A stretch of 64,000 bases of DNA from Pseudomonas synxantha (GTDB lineage Bacteria > Pseudomonadota > Gammaproteobacteria > Pseudomonadales > Pseudomonadaceae). Position 1 is the first letter of the stretch; each line of letters starts with the position of its first letter. Made by a program: the position numbers and the translations under genes. The DNA lies in contig NZ_LT629786.1 of the NCBI RefSeq assembly GCF_900105675.1, forward strand, positions 5,518,001 to 5,582,000. Direction: 5' to 3'. Shown here piece after piece: positions 18,839-28,292 of this stretch. Under the pieces are notes generated by a model. The model was not told where the DNA came from. It searched no databases and saw nothing but the letters and a program-made list of their open reading frames with translations.

Positions 18839-19609
18839 ATGCCCATGTCCCTGCCCAACCCCCTCAACCAGCACATCATCCGTCGGCCCCAGCGCATTGC
18901 CTTGCTGGGGCATATCGCCGAGCAGGGTTCCATCACCCGTGCGGCCAAAAGCGCCGGGTTGAGTTACAAGGCTGCTTGGGACGCCATCGACGAACTGAAC
19001 AACCTGGCGCAAAAACCGCTGGTTGAACGCAGCGTCGGCGGCAAGGGTGGTGGCGGCGCCAAGCTGACGCAAGAAGGTGAACGGGTGTTGCGCCTCTATC
19101 AGCGCCTGCAAGTGTTGCAGGCCGAAGTACTCGGCTCGGACGAAGCGGCCAGCGACTTCAACCTGCTGGGCCGCTTGATGCTGCGCACCAGTGCGCGCAA
19201 CCAATTGCACGGCCAGGTCAGCGCCATCGACAGCCATGGCCGCAATGACATGATTGGCCTGCAGTTGGCCGGCGGTCTGCATCTGGACGCACAGATCACC
19301 CACGACAGCACCCAACGACTGGAACTGCAGGTCGGCGTGGAGGTGGTCGCCCTGATCAAGGCCGGGTGGCTCGAATTGCTGGCGATCGGGCAGCCTGAAA
19401 CACCTGGACACAATTGCATGGGCGGTGTGATCGAGATGATTCTCGACGCCGAAGATGGCCCCAGTGAGGTGCGTGTCGCCCTGCCCAACGGCCAGGTGCT
19501 ATGCGCGCTGGCACCGCCCGCTGCACTCCAGGCCCTTGACGCTGCCGAGGGCCAACCGATCCGCGTGCAATTCGCCCCCAGCAATGTGTTGCTTGGCACG
19601 CCGGTATAG
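18839..19609 (+). CDS. ModE-type molybdenum-responsive regulator (TOBE domains)
   Basis: The protein has an N-terminal winged-helix domain (RIALLGHIAEQGSITRAAK, then SYKAAWDAIDELNN) followed by two Mop/TOBE modules. The ModE signature SARNQ is present near residue 119 as TSARNQLHGQV. ModE dimers bind molybdate through the TOBE domains and repress molybdate uptake genes. No modABC genes are next to it, so it may act at a distance. A second in-frame ATG lies 6 nt downstream and no clear ribosome-binding site separates the choices. Confidence 0.87.
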   Translation: MPMSLPNPLNQHIIRRPQRIALLGHIAEQGSITRAAKSAGLSYKAAWDAIDELNNLAQKPLVERSVGGKGGGGAKLTQEGERVLRLYQRLQVLQAEVLGSDEAASDFNLLGRLMLRTSARNQLHGQVSAIDSHGRNDMIGLQLAGGLHLDAQITHDSTQRLELQVGVEVVALIKAGWLELLAIGQPETPGHNCMGGVIEMILDAEDGPSEVRVALPNGQVLCALAPPAALQALDAAEGQPIRVQFAPSNVLLGTPV

Positions 19610-19627
19610 CGGGCCAAAGTCTTCGAA

Positions 19628-19645
19628 CTGCAACAATTTGGTCAC
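19628..19645 (+). promoter_or_regulatory. Candidate Pho box upstream of phoX
   Basis: CTGCAAC-AATT-TGGTCAC has the 7-4-7 layout of a PhoB direct repeat (consensus CTGTNAC-N4-CTGTNAC) with two mismatches per half. It lies 44-61 nt before the phoX start, where PhoB usually binds in place of a -35 box. Confidence 0.5.
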
Positions 19646-19688
19646 AAGCGCTGCTTAAGGTGTCTGCAAAAACCGCAGGGAGCCTGAG

Positions 19689-21587
19689 ATGAGCCTATTA
19701 GAAGAAAACCAAGCCACCGACCTTGAACAGATGGTCGGCCTCACACGTCGCCGCTTTATTGGCGCAGGCGCCCTGTGCGGCGCGGCGATGTTCCTGGGTG
19801 GCAACCTGCTGAGCCGCAGCGCCCTGGCCGTGAACGCCGCCTCCGCCAGCCCATTGCTGGGCTTCACCAGCATTGCCGCTGCCACCAGCGACACCATCAC
19901 CCTGCCTCCGGGCTACAGCGCTTCGGTGCTGATCAGTTGGGGCCAGCCATTGCACAAGAACGCGCCGGCTTTCGACCCGTCCGGCAATGGTACGGCCAAG
20001 GCGCAGGAACAACAGTTCGGCGACCACAACGACGGCATGAGCCTGTTTCCCTTCCCGGGCGACAACGGCCGCGCGCTGATGGCGATCAACAACGAGTACA
20101 CCAACTATCGATACCTCTTCGCCCACGGCGGTGCACCGCAGTCAGCTGAAGAGGTACGCAAGGCCCTGGCCAGCGAAGGCGTGTCGGTCATCGAAGTGCG
20201 GCGCAAGGGCGACACCTGGCAGTTCGTCCAGGATTCGCGCTACAACCGGCGCATCCACGGCAACACACCGATCCGTTTGAGCGGCCCCGCCGCCGGCCAT
20301 GACTGGCTGAAAACCCGCGCCGACAAAAGCGGCAAGCAAGTCCTCGGCACATTCCAGAACTGCGCCAACGGCAAGACCCCCTGGGGCACCTACCTGACCT
20401 GCGAAGAAAACTTCACCGACTGTTTCGGCAGCAGCAACCCGCAGCAAGCTTTCGACGCCGGGCAGAAGCGCTACGGCGTGGTAGCCGCCAGCAAAGACAT
20501 CAACTGGCACCCGCACGACCCACGTTTCGACATGGCCAAGAACCCCAATGAACTCAATCGCCATGGCTGGGTGGTGGAAATCGACCCATTCGATCCGCAA
20601 TCCACTCCGGTCAAGCGCACGGCACTGGGTCGCTTCAAGCACGAAAACGCCGCCCTCGCCGAGACCCGCGACGGCCGCGCCGTGGTGTACATGGGCGACG
20701 ATGAGCGCGGTGAGTTCATCTACAAATTCGTCAGCCGCGATCAGATCAACCACGACAATCCGAAAGCCAATAAAGACCTGCTCGATCACGGCACCTTGTA
20801 CGTGGCCATCTTCGACGCAGGCGACGGCGATGCCGATCATCCCAAGGGCAAAGGCCAATGGGTTGAACTCACCCATGGCAAAAACGGCATCGACGCCGGC
20901 AGCGGTTTCGCCAACCAGGCAGAGGTGCTGATCCATGCGCGCCTGGCCGCCAGCGTAGTGAAAGCCACGCGCATGGACCGCCCGGAATGGATCGTGGTCA
21001 GCCCCACCGACGGCCAGGTCTATTGCACCCTGACCAACAACGCCAAGCGTGGCGAAGACGGCCAGCCGGTGGGCGGGCCCAACCCACGGGAGAAAAACGT
21101 CTACGGCCAGATCCTGCGTTGGAGGGCCGACGCCGATAACCACGGCGCCACGGACTTCACCTGGGACCTGTTCGTGGTGGCCGGCAACCCTGGCGTGCAC
21201 GCCGGTACGCCGAGGGGCGGTTCATCCAATATCAACCCCCAGAACATGTTCAATAGCCCCGACGGTCTGGGTTTCGACAAAGCTGGGCGCCTGTGGATCC
21301 TGACCGATGGCGACTACAGCAATGCCGGCGACTTCGCGGGCATGGGCAATAACCAGATGCTGTGTGCCGACCCGAGCACCGGGGAAATCCGCCGTTTCAT
21401 GGTTGGGCCGGTGGCGTGTGAGGTGACAGGAATCAGCTTTGCGCCGGATCAGAAAACCTTGTTTGTGGGGATTCAGCATCCGGGTGAAACCGGTGGTTCG
21501 ACCTGGCCGGAGCATTTGCCCAATGGCAAGCCGCGTTCGTCGGTGGTGGCGATTCGGCGGGATGATGGTGGTGTTGTCGGCGCCTGA
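19689..21587 (+). CDS. phoX: PhoX-type alkaline phosphatase (DUF839), Tat-exported
   Basis: The 632-residue protein begins with a twin-arginine signal (TRRRFIGAGALCG, residues 19-31) followed by an Ala-rich h-region, so it should be folded in the cytoplasm and exported by Tat. The mature part has the DUF839 blocks FGDHNDGMSLFPF, ALMAINNEYTNY, TPWGTYLTCEENFTDCFG, GDDERGEFIYKFVS and SPDGLGFD, which hold the Ca/Fe ligands in PhoX enzymes. It should release phosphate from phosphomonoesters in the periplasm or outside the cell. A ribosome-binding GGGAG precedes the ATG. A candidate Pho box suggests phosphate-starvation control. Confidence 0.9.
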   Translation: MSLLEENQATDLEQMVGLTRRRFIGAGALCGAAMFLGGNLLSRSALAVNAASASPLLGFTSIAAATSDTITLPPGYSASVLISWGQPLHKNAPAFDPSGNGTAKAQEQQFGDHNDGMSLFPFPGDNGRALMAINNEYTNYRYLFAHGGAPQSAEEVRKALASEGVSVIEVRRKGDTWQFVQDSRYNRRIHGNTPIRLSGPAAGHDWLKTRADKSGKQVLGTFQNCANGKTPWGTYLTCEENFTDCFGSSNPQQAFDAGQKRYGVVAASKDINWHPHDPRFDMAKNPNELNRHGWVVEIDPFDPQSTPVKRTALGRFKHENAALAETRDGRAVVYMGDDERGEFIYKFVSRDQINHDNPKANKDLLDHGTLYVAIFDAGDGDADHPKGKGQWVELTHGKNGIDAGSGFANQAEVLIHARLAASVVKATRMDRPEWIVVSPTDGQVYCTLTNNAKRGEDGQPVGGPNPREKNVYGQILRWRADADNHGATDFTWDLFVVAGNPGVHAGTPRGGSSNINPQNMFNSPDGLGFDKAGRLWILTDGDYSNAGDFAGMGNNQMLCADPSTGEIRRFMVGPVACEVTGISFAPDQKTLFVGIQHPGETGGSTWPEHLPNGKPRSSVVAIRRDDGGVVGA

Positions 21588-21596
21588 CAGGGCCTC

Positions 21597-21669
21597 ATCG
21601 GGGGCAAGCCCCCTCCCACAATTCTGAATTGCGAATACATTCAAGTGTGTGAGGGAGCTTGCCCCCGAT
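21597..21669. repeat. REPIN, inward-arm type, 73 bp
   Basis: ATCGGGGGCAAGCCCCCTC and its inverted partner face each other with the CCCAC/GTG ends inside. One arm has changes (GTGTGAGGGAGC), so the pair is slightly decayed. It lies just after phoX. Confidence 0.85.
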
Positions 21670-21756
21670 TGCAATAGCACAGCCACCACCTATCCCAGCC
21701 CCGGTGCGTTACCATACCCGGCCCGACGCGGCGCCCTGCTGCGCGCAGGAGTTCGC

Positions 21757-22731
21757 ATGGCCCACCCGTTTGAAACCCTCACCCCTGACTTGGTCCTCGA
21801 CGCCGTTGAAAGCATCGGTTTCCTCAGCGACGCACGCGTATTGGCGCTCAACAGCTACGAAAACCGCGTGTACCAAGTGGGTATCGAAGACGCCGAGCCG
21901 CTGATCGCCAAGTTCTACCGGCCCCAGCGCTGGACCAACGAGGCAATCCTTGAAGAACACCGCTTTACCTTCGAACTGGCCGAATGCGAAGTACCGGTAG
22001 TAGCGCCGCTGATTCACAACGGCGAAAGCCTGTTCGAACACGCAGGTTTCCGCTTCACCCTGTTCCCGCGCCGTGGCGGCCGGGCGCCTGAGCCAGGCAA
22101 TCTTGATCAGCTCTATCGCCTCGGGCAATTGCTGGGCCGTTTGCACGCAGTGGGTTCCACCCGCCCGTTCGAACACCGTGAAGCTCTGGGTGTGAAGAAC
22201 TTTGGTCACGATTCCCTCAACACCTTGCTCGAAGGCAACTTCATTCCCAAAAGCCTGTTGCCGGCCTATGAATCCGTGGCCCGCGACCTGCTCAAGCGTG
22301 TGGAAGAGGTTTATAAAGCCACGCCGCACAAGAACATCCGCATGCACGGCGATTGCCACCCCGGCAACATGATGTGCCGCGACGAGATGTTCCATATCGT
22401 CGACCTGGACGATTGCCGCATGGGCCCGGCGGTGCAAGACCTGTGGATGATGCTCGCCGGCGACCGCCAGGAATGCCTGGGCCAGCTGTCGGAACTGATG
22501 GATGGCTACCAGGAATTCCACGATTTCGACCCGCGCGAACTGGCCCTGATCGAACCCCTGCGCGCTCTGCGCCTGATGCACTACAGCGCCTGGCTGGCAC
22601 GCCGCTGGGATGACCCGGCGTTCCCCCACAGCTTCCCGTGGTTCGGCAGCGAGCGGTATTGGGGCGACCAGGTGCTGGCGTTGCGTGAGCAGCTATCGGC
22701 CCTCAATGAAGAACCCCTCAAACTCTTCTAA
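21757..22731 (+). CDS. srkA: Stress response kinase A (YihE/RdoA)
   Basis: The 324-residue product belongs to the aminoglycoside-phosphotransferase-like kinases. The catalytic loop is MHGDCHPGNMMC and the metal-binding motif is IVDLDD, with the N-lobe segment NRVYQVGIEDAEPLIAKFYRP. In E. coli SrkA is a cytoplasmic Ser/Thr kinase that protects against stress-induced death. I chose the ATG at 21757 because AGGAG lies 6 nt upstream and the product matches the family N-terminus (MAHPFETLTPD); a frame extension to 21649 passes through REPIN sequence. In E. coli the gene is next to dsbA, which is absent here. Confidence 0.92.
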   Translation: MAHPFETLTPDLVLDAVESIGFLSDARVLALNSYENRVYQVGIEDAEPLIAKFYRPQRWTNEAILEEHRFTFELAECEVPVVAPLIHNGESLFEHAGFRFTLFPRRGGRAPEPGNLDQLYRLGQLLGRLHAVGSTRPFEHREALGVKNFGHDSLNTLLEGNFIPKSLLPAYESVARDLLKRVEEVYKATPHKNIRMHGDCHPGNMMCRDEMFHIVDLDDCRMGPAVQDLWMMLAGDRQECLGQLSELMDGYQEFHDFDPRELALIEPLRALRLMHYSAWLARRWDDPAFPHSFPWFGSERYWGDQVLALREQLSALNEEPLKLF

Positions 22732-22748
22732 CCGCTTTTGCTTTTAAT

Positions 22749-22835
22749 GTGGGAGGGGGCTTGCTCCCGATAGCGGATTATCAGGTGCCATATTTCTCAA
22801 CTGACAGTCCGTATCGGGAGCAAGCCCCCTCCCAC
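22749..22835. repeat. REPIN, outward-arm type, 87 bp
   Basis: GTGGGAGGGGGCTTGCTCCCGAT is paired with its inverted copy ending CCCCCTCCCAC. It sits between srkA and rarD and has the same length as three other copies in the window. Confidence 0.9.
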
Positions 22836-22914
22836 ATAAAGCAAAGCGGGCCCCACTGCTGCACAAATATCCTTACAATCGCGCTTTGTTAGCTGCCTAA
22901 GCAAGGATTCTGCA

Positions 22915-23799
22915 ATGCAAGCCGCCAACCCTCGCAAGGGGTACATCCTGGGCCTGAGTGCCTACGTCATCTGGGGTCTGTTCCCGCTTTACTTCAAAGC
23001 CATTGCCAGCGTACCCGCCGCCGAGATCATCGTGCACCGTGTGCTGTGGTCAGCGCTGTTCGGCGGTTTGCTGCTGATGGTGTGGAAACATCCCGGCTGG
23101 TTCCGCGAGTTGCGCGACAACCCCAAGCGCCTGGCGATCCTGGCCCTCAGCGGTTCGTTGATTGCGGCTAACTGGCTGACCTACGTATGGTCGGTGAACA
23201 GCGGGCGTATGCTCGAGGCCAGCCTGGGTTACTACATCAACCCGCTGGTGAATGTACTGCTGGGCATGTTGATCCTCGGTGAACGCTTGCGTCGCCTGCA
23301 ATGGATAGCAGTGGGCCTGGCGGCGGTGGGCGTGGCGCAACAGGTCTGGCAGGTTGGCAGCTTGCCGTGGGTGTCGCTGGTGCTGGCGTTGACCTTCGGT
23401 TTCTATGGCTTGATACGCAAGCAGGCGCCGGTCAAGGCATTGCCCGGGCTGGTGGTGGAGACCTGGATGCTGGTGCCTATTGCCGTGGCGTGGTTGCTGT
23501 TCAATCCGTCGGCCCACAGTGCGCAACTGGAATTCTGGAGTACCTCCGAAGCCTGGTGGCTGGTGGCCGCAGGCCCGGTCACGCTGATCCCGCTGGTGTG
23601 CTTCAACGCCGCCGCTCGGCATTTGCCCTATACCGCACTGGGCTTTTTACAATACGTCGCGCCGACCCTGGTGCTGCTGGAAGCCGTATTGCTGTTCGGC
23701 GAACACTTGGCGCCGGCCACACTGATGGCATTCGCCTTTATCTGGGCCGGCCTGGTGGTGTACAGCCTGGATGCCTGGCTGAGCGTGCGCAAACGCTGA
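22915..23799 (+). CDS. rarD: RarD-family EamA transporter
   Basis: The 294-residue product is an inner-membrane protein with about ten hydrophobic segments. It has the RarD signature near the N-terminus (KGYILGLSAYVIWGLFPLYF) and the YVWSVNSGRMLEASLGYYINP block. RarD proteins are EamA/DMT-superfamily permeases first named for chloramphenicol sensitivity; the substrate is unknown. AAGGA precedes the ATG. A 10-bp perfect hairpin follows the stop. Confidence 0.9.
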   Translation: MQAANPRKGYILGLSAYVIWGLFPLYFKAIASVPAAEIIVHRVLWSALFGGLLLMVWKHPGWFRELRDNPKRLAILALSGSLIAANWLTYVWSVNSGRMLEASLGYYINPLVNVLLGMLILGERLRRLQWIAVGLAAVGVAQQVWQVGSLPWVSLVLALTFGFYGLIRKQAPVKALPGLVVETWMLVPIAVAWLLFNPSAHSAQLEFWSTSEAWWLVAAGPVTLIPLVCFNAAARHLPYTALGFLQYVAPTLVLLEAVLLFGEHLAPATLMAFAFIWAGLVVYSLDAWLSVRKR

Positions 23800-23820
23800 T
23801 CAAATAACGTACAAACCTCC

Positions 23821-23845
23821 GCAAGCCACGGACTTCGTGGCTTGC
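23821..23845. other. Perfect 10-bp hairpin after rarD
   Basis: GCAAGCCACG and CGTGGCTTGC form a perfect stem with a 5-nt loop 21 nt after the rarD stop. No T-run follows on the plus strand, so it may be a weak terminator or an RNA-stabilising hairpin. Confidence 0.55.
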
Positions 23846-23862
23846 AGCGTTTCACCCCAAGG

Positions 23863-24339
23863 TTATCCACAACCTGATCCCCGCCATGTGTGCACAAGTC
23901 CTTGAAACTGCTCGTTTTTTGCTCAACTGACGGAGATGCACGGCCGGCGTGGGCTGGCGTCGGATTTCTACAGGTTATCCACAGCCCCATGCAAGTTTTC
24001 CATGCATAACCCTGTGTATCGTTATTCCTCCTGACGCAACTCCACCATCAAGTCATCGGCCAAGGTTTCCAGCGATGCTTGCAAAGTCTCCAGCGACAGG
24101 CTCGCTGGCACCTGCAACAACGCCTCGGCGTTAAACAGCGGATCGCCGCTCATGGGCGCCGGGCGCACATCGGTACTCAGGCGTTCCAGATTGACACTCT
24201 GCTGACTCAACAGCGCGGTGATCTCGCGCACGATGCCCGAGCGGTCATTGCCCACCAAGGTCATCAGGATTGGCTTGGACGCCGCCGCCTGCCCGCTGCT
24301 GCCCTCACCCACCAGCACGCGAATACCGTGTGTGGATAA
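23863..24339. other. Cluster of three perfect DnaA boxes
   Basis: TTATCCACA occurs at 23863-23871 and 23975-23983 in the rarD/gcvR gap and in reverse at 24331-24339 inside the GcvR-like gene. A one-mismatch copy (TTATCCACG) is at 24926. A 9-mer on both strands is expected about once per 130 kb by chance. These may be DnaA-binding sites outside the origin. Confidence 0.5.
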
Positions 24340-24534
24340 GTCCTCCAACGCCGCGGCCAACGCTTGGTGTTGCTCGGCCGGCACGCTGACTCGCAGGATC
24401 CCGGCAAACTGCCCCGCCATATGAGCCATGCGGCTTTCCAGCCAGTTACCGCCGTGGGCGGCAATGGTCTGGGCGATGCGTTCCACCAGTCCGGGTTTGT
24501 CGGCAGCGATAATTGTGAGTACAAGATGGTCCAT
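24022..24534 (-). CDS. GcvR-like ACT-domain regulator
   Basis: The 170-residue protein consists of two ACT domains, starting MDHLVLTIIAADKPGLVERIA and, near residue 88, PILMTLVGNDRSGIVREITALLS. This is the layout of the glycine cleavage system repressor GcvR, which binds glycine and antagonises GcvA in E. coli. In Pseudomonas such proteins are often only named by similarity. There are no gcv genes in the window. It diverges from glcB with a 267-nt intergenic region. Confidence 0.8.
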   Translation of the reverse strand: MDHLVLTIIAADKPGLVERIAQTIAAHGGNWLESRMAHMAGQFAGILRVSVPAEQHQALAAALEDLSTHGIRVLVGEGSSGQAAASKPILMTLVGNDRSGIVREITALLSQQSVNLERLSTDVRPAPMSGDPLFNAEALLQVPASLSLETLQASLETLADDLMVELRQEE

Positions 24535-24726
24535 GGCAACGCCCTCTGGAATTCAATCTACAAGGTGGACCCGGGAGCCCTCGAAAACAAATCGTGTACC
24601 ATTTTTAGATTTATCTGGAACAATCTAATAGTTTTTTGAGAACATCTGGTTCTCCGCTGTGACCGTACGACCAAAGTGGGTCGCTAAACGACGTATTTAG
24701 TCTAATTTTCACAACCGCAAATCATC

Positions 24727-24754
24727 ATGTAGTATGCCCAACCGTGCACTACAT
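24727..24754. promoter_or_regulatory. Candidate operator in front of glcB
   Basis: ATGTAGT and ACTACAT form a perfect 7-bp inverted repeat with 14 nt between, about 48 nt before the glcB start. The symmetry suggests a regulator site for glcB, but I cannot assign the protein. Confidence 0.35.
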
Positions 24755-24801
24755 AATGAAAATCTGAAAAAGCGCATAAGCTCCGCAGAGTGAGGCAAGC
24801 A

Positions 24802-26979
24802 ATGACTGAACACGTTCAAGTCGGTGGCCTGCAGGTCGCCAAAGTCCTGTTCGACTTCGTGAACAACGAAGCCATTCCCGGTACCGGCATCACTGCCGAC
24901 CAGTTCTGGGCCGGTGCCGACAAGGTTATCCACGACCTGGCACCGAAGAACAAAGCCCTACTCGCCAAACGCGACGATTTCCAGGCGCGGATCGATACCT
25001 GGCACCAGACCCACGCGGGCCAGGCGCATGACCCGGTGGCCTACAAAGCCTTCCTGCAAGACATCGGATACCTGCTGCCAGAAGCCGCAGACTTCCAGGC
25101 CTCGACCCAAAACGTCGACGACGAAATCGCGCACATGGCCGGCCCCCAGCTGGTAGTGCCGGTGATGAATGCCCGCTTCGCCCTTAACGCTTCGAATGCG
25201 CGCTGGGGTTCGCTGTACGACGCCTTGTATGGCACCGACGCCATCAGCGAAGCCGATGGCGCCGAGAAGGGCAAGGGCTACAACAAAGTGCGTGGCGACA
25301 AGGTCATCGCCTTCGCCCGTGCGTTCCTCGACGAAGCCGCGCCGCTCAGCGCCGGCAGCCACGTTGACTCCACCGGCTACAAGATCGTCGATGGCAAGCT
25401 GATCGTCAGCCTCAAGGGCGGCAGTAACAGCGGCCTGCGCGACGATGCGCAATTGATCGGCTTCCAGGGCCCGGCGGCCGAGCCGATTGCGATCCTGCTC
25501 AAGCACAACGGCCTGCACTTCGAGATCCAGATCGACGCCAGCACCCCAGTCGGCCAGACCGACGCGGCCGGCGTCAAAGATGTACTGATGGAAGCCGCGC
25601 TGACCACCATCATGGACTGCGAAGACTCCGTCGCCGCCGTGGATGCCGATGACAAGGTGGTGATCTACCGCAACTGGCTCGGCCTGATGAAGGGCGACCT
25701 GGCCGAAGAAGTCGCCAAGGGCGGCAAGACCTTCACCCGCACCATGAACCCTGATCGCGTGTACACCGGGGTGGATGGCCAGGACGTGACCCTGCACGGC
25801 CGTTCGCTGCTGTTCGTGCGCAACGTTGGCCACTTGATGACCATCGACGCGATCCTCGACAAAGACGGCCACGAAGTGCCGGAAGGCATTCTCGACGGCC
25901 TGCTCACCAGCCTGGCGGCGATCCACAGCCTCAATGGCAACAACACGCGCAAGAACAGCCGTACCGGCTCGGTGTACATCGTCAAGCCGAAGATGCACGG
26001 CCCGGAAGAAGCCGCGTTCACCAACGAGCTGTTCGGTCGCATCGAAGACGTGCTGAACCTGCCACGCAACACCCTCAAAGTCGGGATCATGGACGAGGAG
26101 CGCCGCACCACGGTCAACCTCAAGGCCTGTATCAAGGCGGCCAGCGAGCGCGTGGTGTTTATCAACACCGGCTTCCTCGACCGCACCGGCGATGAAATCC
26201 ACACCTCCATGGAAGCCGGCGCGATGGTGCGCAAGGCAGCCATGAAGGCAGAGAAGTGGATCGGCGCCTATGAGAACTGGAACGTCGATATCGGCTTGAG
26301 CACGGGCCTGCAAGGTCGTGCACAGATTGGTAAAGGCATGTGGGCGATGCCCGACCTCATGGCAGCGATGCTCGAACAGAAAATCGCCCACCCACTGGCC
26401 GGCGCCAACACCGCCTGGGTGCCGTCACCAACCGCCGCGGCGCTGCATGCGCTGCACTATCACAAGGTCGATGTGTTCGCCCGTCAGGCCGAACTGGCCA
26501 AGCGCGAACGTGCGTCGGTGGACGACATCCTCGCCATTCCGCTGGCCAGCAACACGGATTGGTCTGAAGAGGAGATCCGCAACGAACTGGACAACAATGC
26601 CCAGGGCATCCTTGGCTATGTGGTCCGTTGGATCGACCAGGGCGTTGGCTGTTCGAAAGTGCCGGATATCAACGACATCGGGCTGATGGAAGACCGTGCC
26701 ACCCTGCGTATCTCCAGCCAGCACATCGCCAACTGGTTGCGTCACGGCATTGTCAATGAAGCCCAGGTGATGGAAAGCCTCAAGCGCATGGCGCCGGTGG
26801 TGGACCGCCAGAATGCCGGTGATGCGTTGTACCGCCCACTGGCTCCGGATTTCGACAGCAACATCGCGTTCCAGGCGGCGGTGGAGTTGGTGATTGAGGG
26901 GACCAAGCAGCCTAATGGGTATACCGAGCCGGTGTTGCACCGCAGGCGTCGGGAGTTCAAGGCCAAGAATGGGCGTTGA
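24802..26979 (+). CDS. glcB: Malate synthase G
   Basis: Malate synthase G condenses glyoxylate with acetyl-CoA to malate, completing the glyoxylate shunt and glycolate use. The 725-residue length is that of the monomeric G isoform. Seen are the block [14 protein letters not shown] (metal-binding Glu/Asp context), [44 protein letters not shown] and [11 protein letters not shown] chose the ATG at 24802 (product [14 protein letters not shown]) with GAGG upstream; the frame extends 12 nt further. The neighbouring GcvR-like gene is divergent. A terminator follows. Confidence 0.97.
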   Translation: MTEHVQVGGLQVAKVLFDFVNNEAIPGTGITADQFWAGADKVIHDLAPKNKALLAKRDDFQARIDTWHQTHAGQAHDPVAYKAFLQDIGYLLPEAADFQASTQNVDDEIAHMAGPQLVVPVMNARFALNASNARWGSLYDALYGTDAISEADGAEKGKGYNKVRGDKVIAFARAFLDEAAPLSAGSHVDSTGYKIVDGKLIVSLKGGSNSGLRDDAQLIGFQGPAAEPIAILLKHNGLHFEIQIDASTPVGQTDAAGVKDVLMEAALTTIMDCEDSVAAVDADDKVVIYRNWLGLMKGDLAEEVAKGGKTFTRTMNPDRVYTGVDGQDVTLHGRSLLFVRNVGHLMTIDAILDKDGHEVPEGILDGLLTSLAAIHSLNGNNTRKNSRTGSVYIVKPKMHGPEEAAFTNELFGRIEDVLNLPRNTLKVGIMDEERRTTVNLKACIKAASERVVFINTGFLDRTGDEIHTSMEAGAMVRKAAMKAEKWIGAYENWNVDIGLSTGLQGRAQIGKGMWAMPDLMAAMLEQKIAHPLAGANTAWVPSPTAAALHALHYHKVDVFARQAELAKRERASVDDILAIPLASNTDWSEEEIRNELDNNAQGILGYVVRWIDQGVGCSKVPDINDIGLMEDRATLRISSQHIANWLRHGIVNEAQVMESLKRMAPVVDRQNAGDALYRPLAPDFDSNIAFQAAVELVIEGTKQPNGYTEPVLHRRRREFKAKNGR

Positions 26980-26997
26980 GTAAACGCTGAAAGGAAG

Positions 26998-27025
26998 AAA
27001 GCCCTGTTCGTGAGATCAGGGCTTT
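26998..27025 (+). terminator. Rho-independent terminator of glcB
   Basis: AAAGCCCTG pairs with CAGGGCTTT across a 10-nt loop and is followed by TTTGTTCTT. It lies 19 nt after the glcB stop. Confidence 0.85.
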
Positions 27026-27044
27026 GTTCTTATTAGGAGGGCTA

Positions 27045-27473
27045 TCAATTAAAAACAAAAGTGGCTTCACCTGTGCCGTTACTCGTGAGTTCTTGTCCTT
27101 CATATTCAAATTTCAAATTCACGTAGTTAATATAATTTATATACGTATCTGGCGAACCTGCGTCTTTGGAAACAACAAAAAACTTTCCAGACGTCGGCTT
27201 TATAAAGTAAACGCCATTTTCGTCTCTATAATCAATGTTTCCTCGATGCTTATCTTCATCCCGTGGAAAGTCGAACTCGTACGGCTCGTCCCGCGGAAAC
27301 AGTGTGTTCCCATACTCAGCTGTCAACGACCCGGCGCCTTCCATGATGACCACAAAATGTCTCAAGCTTGCTCCTACATTAGAAGATTTTAAAAAGCGCG
27401 CCTTTCCATCCCTGAGAATTAGAATATTTGCGTTGTCGCTGGCGGCTTGAGCAGTAGGTGTTTGAATAGGCAT
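27045..27473 (-). CDS. AT-rich orphan protein of unknown function
   Basis: The 142-residue product is not recognised. It has no signal peptide and no membrane segment. It looks beta-strand rich, with LRHFVVIMEGAGSLTAEYGN in the middle and alternating acidic and aromatic residues (DEPYEFDFPRDED; DTYINYINYVNLKFEYEG). An excellent ribosome-binding site (AAAGGAG, 6 nt before ATG) supports real expression. Codon use is much more AT-rich than in its neighbours (ATA, AAT and TTT are frequent), which suggests horizontal acquisition. It is flanked by the glcB terminator and a response regulator on the same strand. No function is proposed. Confidence 0.75.
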   Translation of the reverse strand: MPIQTPTAQAASDNANILILRDGKARFLKSSNVGASLRHFVVIMEGAGSLTAEYGNTLFPRDEPYEFDFPRDEDKHRGNIDYRDENGVYFIKPTSGKFFVVSKDAGSPDTYINYINYVNLKFEYEGQELTSNGTGEATFVFN

Positions 27474-27601
27474 AACGAGCTCCTTTGGAGGGTATAAGGT
27501 CCCGGCTGACGACCAGAACTCTCCAGTGCAGTAGACTCGCTGACCAGCTGCTTGCCTACTGTGAGAATTGACAGTTCAAACAAGGAAAAGATAAGCGGTA
27601 G

Positions 27602-28048
27602 TTATTGCACCATTCCCAACTCCCGCTTCACCAACTTCGCCAACTTCACGCTATCAATCGGCTTGAGCAAGAAATCCACCACGCTCAAATGCATCGCATC
27701 AATCACATCCGGCGCTTCCGCGTCCCCTGACATGATGATGATCGGCAACGCCGCACGCGTCGACTCACGCACCTGGCGAATCAACTCCAGGCCATTGCTG
27801 GGCTGCATGCGCAGGTCAGTGATCAGCAAACCGATGGAGCTGCTGGACTTCAACAAATCCCACGCCTTCTCACCACTGTCGGCGGTCATGCAGCGAATAC
27901 CGTCCAGGCCCAGGATCTCCGCCAGCAGTTCACGCGCATCCTTGTCGTCGTCCACGATCAACACGCGTTGTGGCGGTAAATCAGGCTCCAGCATCACGGC
28001 GCTCAGCGCCTCGCGCTCGGCATCACTCAAAATATCGTGGTCGGACAT
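27602..28048 (-). CDS. Stand-alone receiver-domain response regulator
   Basis: The 148-residue product is essentially one receiver domain (from about residue 25) with no output domain. The acidic pocket is VLIVDDDKDAREL, the phosphoacceptor Asp lies in LLITDLRMQP, the conserved Thr/Ser is in IIIMSGDAE and the lysine in FLLKPI. I chose the ATG at 28048 (MSDHDIL...). An upstream ATG at 28069 has GGGAG close in front and would add MRIAEKR, so it remains possible. The frame is open up to 28114. A single-domain regulator would signal by protein contact. No kinase gene is adjacent. Confidence 0.85.
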   Translation of the reverse strand: MSDHDILSDAEREALSAVMLEPDLPPQRVLIVDDDKDARELLAEILGLDGIRCMTADSGEKAWDLLKSSSSIGLLITDLRMQPSNGLELIRQVRESTRAALPIIIMSGDAEAPDVIDAMHLSVVDFLLKPIDSVKLAKLVKRELGMVQ

Positions 28049-28292
28049 ACGTTTCTCAGCAATTCTCATCAATCTCCCAGCACAGATGTCAGACATCGTC
28101 GGAAGGGCGAACAATGTGCACTTCGTCGGAAAGTTTGCCTAGTGGGCGTTCTACGGGGTTCGGACGATAGTCATGTAAGGTTTTTCCCTAGTTTTGTGCG
28201 GTTTTCATCAACCTAGACTTACGTCCAATGGGCACCCGCCGTGCAGGCGTCGACCATGCAGCACGATAACGACAAAAACTGCGGTCACTGTT

